From Actinoallomurus sp963850195 (GTDB lineage: Bacteria > Actinomycetota > Actinomycetes > Streptosporangiales > Streptosporangiaceae), in contig CAWKKD010000004.1 of the NCBI GenBank assembly GCA_963850195.1, positions 434,001 through 498,000 of the forward strand: a stretch of 64,000 nucleotides of DNA. Direction: 5' to 3'. Below are positions 8,024 to 15,592 of this stretch, in pieces. Every line of letters begins with the position of its first letter. The first letter of the stretch is position 1. Position numbers and translations under genes: made by a program. The notes beneath the pieces are model-generated. The model was not told the origin of the DNA. It ran no database searches and saw only the letters and a list, made by a program, of their open reading frames with translations.

Positions 8024-8239
8024 ATGGCCGTGCCTTCACTCACCGCCGATCGTCTGGAACAGGTCCTCGCGACCCTGCACGAGGAATACCGGTCCCACAT
8101 GGACGTGCTCGTCCTCGATCGGGCCATCAAACTGGCCCACGATCAGGCCGTCCATCTGCGCATGGAGAACCGCCCGCGACTCGTCGAGGCGGCCGTGCGC
8201 GAGTATCTCGAGTCATTGTCGGGGAACATGCGGCCCTGA
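8024..8239 (+). CDS. Small three-helix protein, probable three-helix-bundle dimerization family
   Basis: 71 residues, nearly all helical by composition, in three amphipathic segments (about 8-25, 29-47 and 52-65) with the pattern L..VLATLHEEY....D..VLDRAIKLAHD......RPRLVEAAVREYLESL. The layout resembles the 82-residue protein at 21998-22246, which fits the actinobacterial three-helix-bundle dimerization family. ATG 8024 has AAAGGTGG 5-10 nt upstream; in-frame GTG codons at 8015 are less likely. A SigB-type promoter lies upstream and a strong terminator follows, so it is a one-gene unit, probably stress-induced. Biochemical role unknown. Confidence 0.6.
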   Translation: MAVPSLTADRLEQVLATLHEEYRSHMDVLVLDRAIKLAHDQAVHLRMENRPRLVEAAVREYLESLSGNMRP

Positions 8240-8255
8240 GCCGCGGAAACGGGGA

Positions 8256-8295
8256 GCCGCCTTCGCCGGGGGTAGGGACCCTCGGCGAAGGCGGC
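8256..8295. terminator. Strong bidirectional hairpin
   Basis: GCCGCCTTCGCCG (8256-8268) pairs perfectly with CGGCGAAGGCGGC (8283-8295) around a 14-nt loop. It lies between the convergent small gene (stop 8239) and the reductase pseudogene (stop at 8301-8303) and would serve both strands. Confidence 0.75.
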
Positions 8296-8300
8296 GTCGT

Positions 8301-8900
8301 TCAGACGGCGAGCACGATCTTCCCCTGGACGTGGCCGGACTCGATGAGCTCGTGGGCCTTCGGGGCGTCGGCGAGCGGCAGCGTGTGCCCCACGTCCGGA
8401 CGCAGGTGTCCCGAGTCGACGAGGGCGGACAGCGCCTCGAGACCGGTGTGGTCGGGCTCGACCGTGACGCCGGCGAAGCGCCGGCCCGCCGCCTCGGCCT
8501 TCTCCCTGAGAACGGCGTTGGCGCGCTCGACCACGGTCACCAGCAGCCCGCCGGGCCGGAGGGAGCGCAGGGACCGCTCGCCGTAGTCGCCTCCCACGGT
8601 CTCCAGGACGACGTCGACCTCGTGCACGACCTCGGTGAAATGGACCGTGCGGTAGTCGATGTGCGACGCCGTGAGGCCCGCCAGCGGCAGCGCCCCTGTG
8701 GTCGAGACCGGCGGGCTTGCGGGCGAGCCGGCGCGAGGGCACGGCGACGTACTCGGCGTGGCCGCCGGCCGCACGGCGGAAGAACGGCATTCCGTAGACC
8801 TCGTCGCCCACCTGGAAGCGGTTCACGCCGGGCACGACCTCTTCGACGACGCCGGAGATGTCCCAAGAGGATGAACGGGGGCTCGCCGAGCAGCGGAAGG
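8301..8900 (-). pseudogene. Zinc-type/quinone-oxidoreductase-like alcohol dehydrogenase, broken
   Basis: Read 5' to 3' on the minus strand, three frames each carry part of one reductase: PPFIL then WDISGVVEEVVPGVNRF (frameshift near 8870), GDEVYGMPFFRRAAGGHAEY through LARKPAGLDH, then, after a second shift near 8700, GALPLAGLTA directly joined to HIDYRTVHFTEVVHEVDVVL and on to GKIVLAV. About 60 residues between LAGLTA and the IDYR segment, which in intact homologues contain the nucleotide-binding GxGGVG motif, are missing, and the N-terminus is absent too. It cannot bind NADPH and is dead. The C-terminal half retains a continuous frame, so decay may be recent or deletion-driven. Confidence 0.8.
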
Positions 8901-8981
8901 GTCCCGTGCGACGGAGGCTGCCACGAGGACCTGGAGCGGGTGGTCGACCTCGCCCTGAAGGCGTGGCCCGGCTGAGCGTCG

Positions 8982-9191
8982 TCAGCGGCGTACGTCCACG
9001 ACCAGGCTGACCGCGAAGGCAACGACGAGGAGGAGGGCGACGACCGGCACCAGGACCGAGAGGCCGATCACCGAGGTGGCCACGCCGGTCGCGCCGATCG
9101 CGAGGACGGCCACGACGGCCGCGGCGATCTTCCAGTCGTCGCCGACGATGAAGTCGTACCAGAACCCGGCGAACCCCCGGACGAAGCGCAT
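8982..9191 (-). CDS. Small membrane protein coupled to the Ftr1-like gene
   Basis: 69 residues: a cytoplasmic or periplasmic aromatic lead (FVRGFAGFWYDFIVGDDWK) and two hydrophobic helices (about residues 21-42 and 46-65), ending VVDVRR. Its ATG (9189-9191) overlaps the TGA of the upstream 265-residue membrane gene by one base (TGATG), so it is translationally coupled and probably an accessory subunit of that protein. The WYDFIVGDDW lead-in is a recurring signature of small two-helix proteins beside COG4280-like proteins; no activity is known to me. Confidence 0.65.
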   Translation of the reverse strand: MRFVRGFAGFWYDFIVGDDWKIAAAVVAVLAIGATGVATSVIGLSVLVPVVALLLVVAFAVSLVVDVRR

Positions 9192-9988
9192 CAGGCCTCC
9201 TCGATCAGCGTCGGCGCGGGTGCCCGGCCCCGGGTCGCGAGGGTGGGCACCACCTTGATCATCAGGCGGGACAGCAGGAACCAGACGGCGACGAGCACGA
9301 GGATCCCCCACTCGCCCCCGGGCCACGCCAGGCTCTTCCCGCCGGAGCGGAACACGCCGAGGCCCTCGATCGCCCAGAACGTCCCGAAGCTCGCCAGCAG
9401 GACGCCGACGCCGTACTTCAGGGTGTTCTCCGGGACCCGCGAGAGCGGCCGGTGCGCGATGGCCGCGGCCGCGATCACCAGCACGCCCGCGGCGGCGGCA
9501 CCGACGACGGCCACCGGGACGTTCTTCGCGTTCAGCCCGAAGGTGATGACGATGAAGACCACCTCGACGCCTTCGAGGAAGACTCCCTTGAACGAGACGG
9601 TGAACGCGAACCAGTCGAAGCCCAGGAGCTTGCGGTCCCCGGCGCGCCTGGCCGCCTCGGCCTGTTCGCGGAAGATCTCGTCCTCGTCGTGCATCGCCTT
9701 GAGCCCGCTGCTGCGCAGGATCGCCTTCCGCAGCCACTGGAGTCCGAAGACCAGCAGTAGCGCGCCGACGACGAGCTGAAGGATCGACTCGGGCAACCAC
9801 GTCGCGAGCGCGTACCCGGCCACCGCGGTGAAGACCGCCAGGGCGGCGACCGCGGCGGCCGTCCCGGCCATCGCCGAACGCCAGCCGCGCGTCATCCCCA
9901 TCGCGAGGACGATCGTCAGCGCTTCGACGAACTCGACCACCGCGGCGACGAAGGTAGCGAGCAGCAGACCGACCGCCGCACCACTCAT
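9191..9988 (-). CDS. COG4280-type membrane protein with two Ftr1-like ExxE motifs
   Basis: 265 residues with seven to eight predicted helices. Two E-x-x-E motifs sit in membrane segments: Glu19-Glu22 (VEFVEALTIVLA) and Glu139-Glu142 (KGVFLEGVEVVFIV), one per half, separated by a charged cytoplasmic loop (about residues 96-122). This duplicated ExxE design is that of the Ftr1 iron permease/LysE-like superfamily, but the Arg of the REGLE motif is missing. A metal or cation transport role is therefore inferred. The next gene is coupled to it. ATG 9986-9988; GGGAGG lies about 8 nt upstream. Confidence 0.7.
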   Translation of the reverse strand: MSGAAVGLLLATFVAAVVEFVEALTIVLAMGMTRGWRSAMAGTAAAVAALAVFTAVAGYALATWLPESILQLVVGALLLVFGLQWLRKAILRSSGLKAMHDEDEIFREQAEAARRAGDRKLLGFDWFAFTVSFKGVFLEGVEVVFIVITFGLNAKNVPVAVVGAAAAGVLVIAAAAIAHRPLSRVPENTLKYGVGVLLASFGTFWAIEGLGVFRSGGKSLAWPGGEWGILVLVAVWFLLSRLMIKVVPTLATRGRAPAPTLIEEA

Positions 9989-10719
9989 GGGTGACCTTCC
10001 CTCCCTGGGCCACCCACAACTCTCTCACGAGTGAGCCCGGCCGCGCCCGGGCGACGGTCGAGGCTGCGGGATCCGAGGGTCGGCGCAGGGCGCGGCTGAC
10101 GTCGACGAGACGCGCTGCAGCCGCGACGGGGCGTACCCGACGGCGGTCCAACCGGCGGTGAGCGCGGAGATCGACCAGGAGGAGCCCGGCGGATCGCGTC
10201 GAATCCGACGCCATGGCGAGGTAGCGGCCGCGCCCGTGTCGGCCCTCGTCGACCTGGGCTTCGCCGCCGAGGACGCGATCCTGGCCCACGACCTGGTCCG
10301 CGAGCACGTGCTCGTCTTCTTCCTCGCCGGACGCCGCCACGACAGAGCGACTGCGGGCGCCGAGGAGCCGCCGAGTTGCGTCGCGCGCGGCTCCGGTCCG
10401 CGCTGCCGGACATCGACCCGCGCTGCGCAACGCGCTGACCCGCACGTCACCGGCCCCCGCGAGAGTGGTTCGGTCGCAAGCTCGAGGTGCTGCTGGACGG
10501 TCTCGCGCCGCTGGCCCCACCGGTCACGAGGGACGGCACAGCACCGGATTCGGCAGCTCGGCGCAGGGCCGTGCCCGGACGAGCGGATGACGTCCTGGCC
10601 GACCTCGTTCGGTGGTGTCCGTCCGCATGGAAACGTACGCGCGCGGACGGCGGCCTACGCTGGACGGCGGCAAGCCTTCGATCAGTGTTCGCCGAGCGTT
10701 AATCGACGGCGATTTCGGC
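9989..10719. other. About 730 bp without a convincing gene
   Basis: Long open frames exist on both strands (for example 10158-10829 plus, 10025-10450 minus), but their products are Arg/Ala/Gly/Pro-rich without domains, lack ribosome sites and overlap the thioesterase. A plus-strand frame ending at 10702 (LVRWCPSAWKRTRADG...VFAER) could be a decayed remnant. I see no promoter-terminator architecture. Probably degenerate sequence between the two minus-strand units. Confidence 0.45.
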
Positions 10720-11478
10720 CTATGCCCACATCAGGTGGCGCAGAACGGTCGCGACCAGCGCGTCGGCGTGCTCGAGCAGGTAGAAGTGGCCGCCTGGGAA
10801 TTCGGCGCGGTCGAAGCCGCCGTCGGTGAAGGCCGACCACGCCCGGATGCCCTCCGGCGTCGTCGCCAGGTCGCCGTCCGCCTCGATCGCGACGATGCCG
10901 GTGCGCAGCTTCGGGCCGGTCGCGGGCCGGTACGTCTCGATCAGCCGATAGTCGTTGCGGACGATCGGCAGGAGGTACTCCCGCAGCTCCTTGCTGTCCA
11001 GGAGCGCCTGCGGGGTGCCGCCGATCAGGCGCAGCATCTCGGAGAACCCCGCGTCGTCCAGCTGGTGCACGCGCGTGGGCGGCATGGACATCGGGGCCGA
11101 GCGCGCCGAGACGAACAGGCGCTCCGGGAGGCGTCCGCCGACGGCCTCCAGCCGTCGGACCACCTCGTACGCCACCGAGCCGCCCATGCTGTGGCCGAGG
11201 ATGGCGGTCGGGCGGTCCAGGTACGGCGCGACCGCCTCGGCCGCACGGTCGGCGAGGACGTCCATGGTGTCGACGAGGGGCTCGGCGATCCGGCCCTCGC
11301 GGCCGGGGTACTGGACGACCCGCACGTCGACGTCGGCCGGGAAGCGGTCGCCCAGCGCCCGGTAGAAGCTCGCGCCGCCCCCCGCGTGCGGGAAGACGAT
11401 GATCCGGCGGGCTCCCGGTGGGCCGGGGCGGAAGCACTTCAGCCAGCCTGAGGCGCCGGCCTTCGTGGGGACCGTCAC
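10720..11478 (-). CDS. Type II (editing) thioesterase, GrsT/TesA-like
   Basis: 252 residues of alpha/beta hydrolase fold, usual length for external thioesterases that clear misprimed groups from PKS/NRPS carrier proteins. The oxyanion segment FPHAGGGASFYR (about 29-40), the nucleophile elbow GHSMGG with Ser97, the acid region EADGDLATT (Asp203 likely) and GGHFYLLEH with His231 complete the triad. Start is GTG 11476-11478 with GGAGG 8 nt upstream. No polyketide or peptide synthase lies in the window, so it is an orphan that may serve assembly lines elsewhere, or may belong to a lost cluster. Confidence 0.88.
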   Translation of the reverse strand: MTVPTKAGASGWLKCFRPGPPGARRIIVFPHAGGGASFYRALGDRFPADVDVRVVQYPGREGRIAEPLVDTMDVLADRAAEAVAPYLDRPTAILGHSMGGSVAYEVVRRLEAVGGRLPERLFVSARSAPMSMPPTRVHQLDDAGFSEMLRLIGGTPQALLDSKELREYLLPIVRNDYRLIETYRPATGPKLRTGIVAIEADGDLATTPEGIRAWSAFTDGGFDRAEFPGGHFYLLEHADALVATVLRHLMWA

Positions 11479-11703
11479 TCGCCCGCCTCCCGTCGCGCCT
11501 CGGTGAGCGGAGCGGGGACGCCCTCAACGCGTCGGGCTGTCGTCGAGGTCACCGAACCTCCGTCTGTGCGGGCGAATCCAACGAGGGCCGCACTTGGTAC
11601 GACCTTTCGGTCGAGACCGTACCGGGCCGGACATCTGACGTCAGCATCGCGTCCGCCGTCACGGGGCGCCGACCCTCCGTACCACGCCGGTATCTTGGCC
11701 GCC

Positions 11704-13350
11704 GTGACCGCGGAGTGGCTCAGGGTTCCCGTCGGGCCGGGCGCCGAGGCGTGGACGAGCCACCCGGCCGAACGCACGGTGCTGGCCGTCGTGCACAACG
11801 TCACGTCCGCCACACGGCTGCTCGACGTGGTCGCGCTCTTCGAGTCCGACCCGCGCGTGCAGGTCGTCTTCACCTGGACCCGGTCGTCGGCCTTCGTCCA
11901 CGACGTGGAGGCGCTCCTCGCCGACATCGGCGCGATCCACCTGCCGTGGGACCAGGCGATCGGCACGGACTTCGACCTGGCCGTCTCGGCGAGCTACGGC
12001 GGTGAGCTGGACCTGCTGAGGGCACCGCTCCTCGTGGTCTCCCACGGCGTCGGCTACAACAAGCACTGGAAGGCCGAGCCCGCCGACGGGCCGAAGGTGT
12101 TCGGGCTGTCGGGCCGCTGGCTGCTCAGCGACGGCGAGGTCGTGCCCTCGAGCATCGTGCTGTCGCATCCGGAGCAGCTCACGCGCCTCGCGGCCGACTG
12201 CCCGGAGGCGGTCCCGGCCGCCACGCTCGCGGGCGATCCGTGCCTCGACCGGATCCTCGAGAGCGTGCCCTGGCGTGACGGGTACCGGAGCGCGTTCGGC
12301 GCGGGCCCGGCCACGCGGCTCGTCGTCGTCACCTCGACGTGGGGGCGGTCCTCGCTGGTGGGCCGGAGCATCGACCTGCTCCCACAACTGCTGGCCGCCC
12401 TGCCGGTGGATGAGTACCGGGTGGCCCTCGTGCTGCACCCGAACATCTGGCACGGCCACGGCCCGTACCAGGTGAACGCCTGGCTGACCCGCTGCACCCG
12501 CGCCGGCCTGATCCTCGTACCGCCTCGCGAGGGCTGGCGGGCCGCCCTCGTCGCCGCCGACCTGGTCGTCGGGGACCACGGCTCGGTGACCTTCTACGGC
12601 GCCGCGCTCGGCGCGCCGGTGCTGCTGGCCACGTTCCCGCACGACGACGTGGACGAACGGTCCCCGGTCGCCGCGCTCGGCCGGGCCGCACCGCGCGTCG
12701 ACGGCCGCCGCCCCCTGCTCCCCCAGGTCGAGCGGGCGATCGCCGCCCACACGCCGGAGGCGTACCGGCGGATCACCTGCCAGGCCAGCTCCGACCCCGG
12801 ACGGTCCGGGACGCTGCTGCGCGCCGAGCTGTACCGGCTGCTGAAGCTCCCCGAACCGGCGGGCCCCGCCGTCGTACGCCGTGTGCCCGAAGCCGTCGTC
12901 GAGGCGGCGCCGCCGACGGCCACCTACGCGACGGCGGCGTGGGAGGGCGACCGCGTGACGGTACGGCGGTACCCGGCCACGGTGGTGTCCGAGACCGACG
13001 ACCCACCGGCCGGGACGCACCTGATCGTCGACGAGTCGGAGGAGGAGCCGCGCCGGCTCAGGCTCGCCGACGTCGTCGTCTGCGGCCGTACGCGGCAGGG
13101 GGCCGAGGAGAGGCTCGCGGCGGCACTCGCCCGTTATCCGGGCGCCTACCTCGCCGCCGCGCGCACGCCCGGCGGCACCGTCGTACGGGTCCGCGACGGC
13201 GCCGACGTCCACGTGACCGGCGACGGCGCGGCCGAGGTGCACGCGGCGATCGTGTTCGGGTGGCTGGCCGGAGGACGGCCGCTGTCCGCGCTCCCGCCGG
13301 AGTGCGACGTCGCCCCTGCCGGACGGGTACGGCTCAACCTCGCGCCGTGA
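11704..13350 (+). CDS. Large glycerophosphotransferase/GT-B-fold-like protein
   Basis: 548 residues from GTG 11704. The first 370 look like a two-domain Rossmann protein: VLAVVHNVTSATRLLDVVAL at the start, VVVTSTWGRSSLVGRSIDLLP in the middle, and LVPPREGWRAALVAADLVVGDHGSVTFYGAALGAPVLLATF, which matches the C-terminal donor-site region of CDP-glycerol glycerophosphotransferases and UDP-glycosyltransferases (D-H/G-S-V). The last 180 residues are a separate alpha/beta region with no match I recognise. Homologues are often mislabelled as translation initiation factor. Substrate unknown. It converges with the STAND gene, the two 3' ends overlapping by 17 bp. Confidence 0.6.
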   Translation: MTAEWLRVPVGPGAEAWTSHPAERTVLAVVHNVTSATRLLDVVALFESDPRVQVVFTWTRSSAFVHDVEALLADIGAIHLPWDQAIGTDFDLAVSASYGGELDLLRAPLLVVSHGVGYNKHWKAEPADGPKVFGLSGRWLLSDGEVVPSSIVLSHPEQLTRLAADCPEAVPAATLAGDPCLDRILESVPWRDGYRSAFGAGPATRLVVVTSTWGRSSLVGRSIDLLPQLLAALPVDEYRVALVLHPNIWHGHGPYQVNAWLTRCTRAGLILVPPREGWRAALVAADLVVGDHGSVTFYGAALGAPVLLATFPHDDVDERSPVAALGRAAPRVDGRRPLLPQVERAIAAHTPEAYRRITCQASSDPGRSGTLLRAELYRLLKLPEPAGPAVVRRVPEAVVEAAPPTATYATAAWEGDRVTVRRYPATVVSETDDPPAGTHLIVDESEEEPRRLRLADVVVCGRTRQGAEERLAAALARYPGAYLAAARTPGGTVVRVRDGADVHVTGDGAAEVHAAIVFGWLAGGRPLSALPPECDVAPAGRVRLNLAP

Positions 13351-15427
13351 GCCCCTCGAGCCGGGCCCGTACGGCGTCGGCGCGCGGGTGCTTCCCGGCT
13401 TCGAGGATCTCCAGGGCCCGCGTGAGCCGCTCGATGGCCGCGCCGAGGTCGCCCGCGCGCTCGGCGAGGACGCTCTGCGTCTCCAGGACCCGTACCCGCT
13501 CGGCCGGTGCGCCCTGGTCGGCGAGGAGCGCGAGCGCGTCGCGAAGCGCCGGACCCGCCTCGGCGTCGCGGCCCGCGCGCAGGTGCACCTGGCCGAGGTC
13601 GGTGAGCGCCTTGGCCTGGTTGTAGGGGTCGGGCACTCCGGCGAGCAGCGTGACGGCCCGCTCGAGGTGGTCGGCCGCCCCGTCGTGGTCGCCGGTCGCG
13701 CCGAGGGCCCGGCCGCGGTGGCGCCAGGCCAGGGCGACCGCGCGCTCGTCGTCGGTGTCCTCGGCCATGGTCAGGTTGAGCGCGAGGTTGTCGGTGAACA
13801 GCCGGAGCGCCTCGGCCGCGGCGGCGTTGTCCGTGACCGCGAGCTCGGGCAGGGACTCGGCGCCGCTGCGGGTGAGGTTCAACAGCCCGAGCGACTCGAC
13901 CGCGGTGGCCTGCCCGCGCGGGTGCCCGGCGACGCGGTCGGCCTCTGCCGCCGCGGCGAACCGCGCCTCGGCCTCGTCGAGGCGGCCGAGCTCGAGGTGG
14001 GCGAAGCCGAGCTGGCAGTGCATGCGGCCCAGGAAGCGCCGGTCGGCCACCTCCAGGGCGGAGTCCACGCCGTAGCGGTGCACCTCGAGCCAGTGGTCGT
14101 GATGCTTGCGCACGAAGCACAGAGCCCACTGCGCCTCGACGAGCCGTACGACGAGGTCGTGCCAGCCGTGCTCGGAGGCGGCGATCACGGCGGCGCGCAG
14201 CGCGTCACGCTGCTCCTCCAGCCAGGCGAACGCCTCGTCCACCGGCAGGAGCCCGTCCCCGTAGCCGTCGCCGAGCCGCCAGCGCCCGGGCATCGCGGAG
14301 CGGTCGGCGCGCACCGCGCCGCGCAGGTACCACTCGACGACGCGACGCAGCGCGGCCTCGCGCTCGTTCGCGTCGCCGAGCCCCCGCGCGTGCTCCAGCG
14401 CGAGGAGGTGCAGGCGGTAGCGTCCGCCGCCGAGGTCGTCGGCGAGCCCGGCCGCGACGACGCGGGCGAGCGGCGCCGTCGCGTCGGCGACGCCCGCCGC
14501 TGCCGCCGCGAGGTCGCCGGTGAAGTGGCGTTCGAACAGGGCGCCCAGGCTGCGGTAGACGCGCGCGTCGGCGTCGGGCAGCTCGCGGTATCCGGTGTTC
14601 AGCACGGCGGTCACGGCACCATCGTCTCCCACGGCGTCGCCGACCGTACGCGCGTACTCCGGCAGCGGCAGGCCGAGCGCGAGCTGGGTCGCCGCGGCGT
14701 GCGCCGGGAACGGGCTGCCCTCGAAGGCGCGCAGCAGCACCTCGCGTTCGGGCCCCGCGTCCAGCTCGCCGCCCGTGACCCGCTCCAGCAGCTCCCACAC
14801 CGCGTCGTCGGTCATCGCGCCCACCGGCACGATCACGGCGCCGGACAGGTTGGCCGGCACACCGCGCGCGGTGACCACGGTGACGCTGCCCGCGGAGTTC
14901 GGCAGGAACGGGCGGACCTGCGACGCGAGGCTGACGTCGTCCAGGAACACGATCGAGGGCTCGGCGTGCAGGCACGAGCGGAACAGGCCGCTCATCTCCT
15001 CGGCGTCGACGGGCACGTCGCCGGGGGCGGTGCCCATCAGCCGGAGGAACCGGCCCAGGACGTCCTTGGCGGGCTTCGGCCCGCCGTCGCCCATGTCGGC
15101 GAACAGCTGCGGCCCGGAGAAGTCCTCGCGGATCCGCCAGAGCCACGAGGCGGCGAGCTCGCTCTTGCCGATGCCGCCCGGGCCCACGCACAGGATCAGC
15201 AACGGCAGGCCCGACTCCGCCGCACGGACCCGCGCCTCGGTCAGCCTGCGCAACGGCTCGGTGCGATCGGTGAAGTGCAGGGTAGGTGCGGGAAGCATCC
15301 GCGGGCGCGGAAAGTCGGGCTGCCTTTCGTGAATGTGCACGCCGCCGTAGATATCGCGGCCCTGGACCACGTTTCCGACGGTGCCTGCGTCGACCCGGTT
15401 GCCCTGACCGCTTTCGCACGACTCCAC
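13334..15427 (-). CDS. STAND-type NB-ARC ATPase with TPR repeats
   Basis: 697 residues. A short N-terminus carries the motif NVVQGRDIYGGVHIH (residues 19-33), common just ahead of the ATPase in actinobacterial STAND proteins. The NTPase follows, with P-loop GPGGIGKS at 82-89, Walker B SIVFLDDVS (about 145-153) and a sensor-like VTVVTARG. The rest is TPR-like helical pairs, for example LEQAR-type LGFAHLELGRLDEAEARF and LTDLGQVHLRAG. No effector domain precedes the ATPase, so it may be a regulator or have a partner effector. Start: GTG 15425-15427, preceded by GGAGG at 7 nt; the frame is open to 15550. Confidence 0.82.
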   Translation of the reverse strand: MESCESGQGNRVDAGTVGNVVQGRDIYGGVHIHERQPDFPRPRMLPAPTLHFTDRTEPLRRLTEARVRAAESGLPLLILCVGPGGIGKSELAASWLWRIREDFSGPQLFADMGDGGPKPAKDVLGRFLRLMGTAPGDVPVDAEEMSGLFRSCLHAEPSIVFLDDVSLASQVRPFLPNSAGSVTVVTARGVPANLSGAVIVPVGAMTDDAVWELLERVTGGELDAGPEREVLLRAFEGSPFPAHAAATQLALGLPLPEYARTVGDAVGDDGAVTAVLNTGYRELPDADARVYRSLGALFERHFTGDLAAAAAGVADATAPLARVVAAGLADDLGGGRYRLHLLALEHARGLGDANEREAALRRVVEWYLRGAVRADRSAMPGRWRLGDGYGDGLLPVDEAFAWLEEQRDALRAAVIAASEHGWHDLVVRLVEAQWALCFVRKHHDHWLEVHRYGVDSALEVADRRFLGRMHCQLGFAHLELGRLDEAEARFAAAAEADRVAGHPRGQATAVESLGLLNLTRSGAESLPELAVTDNAAAAEALRLFTDNLALNLTMAEDTDDERAVALAWRHRGRALGATGDHDGAADHLERAVTLLAGVPDPYNQAKALTDLGQVHLRAGRDAEAGPALRDALALLADQGAPAERVRVLETQSVLAERAGDLGAAIERLTRALEILEAGKHPRADAVRARLEGLTARG

Positions 15428-15592
15428 GAACGAACCTCCGAGCAAGCCGCCGGACCTCTGCGGTCGCACGATATCGATCGCGGCATCCGTTGAGCCACTC
15501 GCGGGACCGGCGCCGCCGATCAGACACCAATGGCGTTTGCTATGAAGCATGATCTAACGAATTGTGGGTGTCTTCCGCACAATGAGGTGATC

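Noticed and set aside
10158..10829. 223-codon plus-strand open frame in the gap before the thioesterase
   Set aside because: No ribosome site, Arg/Ala/Gly-rich without domains, and its end overlaps the thioesterase on the other strand; typical high-GC shadow.
13388..15493. 701-codon plus-strand frame opposite the STAND gene
   Set aside because: No domains, composition of a shadow, and the minus frame has P-loop and Walker B motifs.
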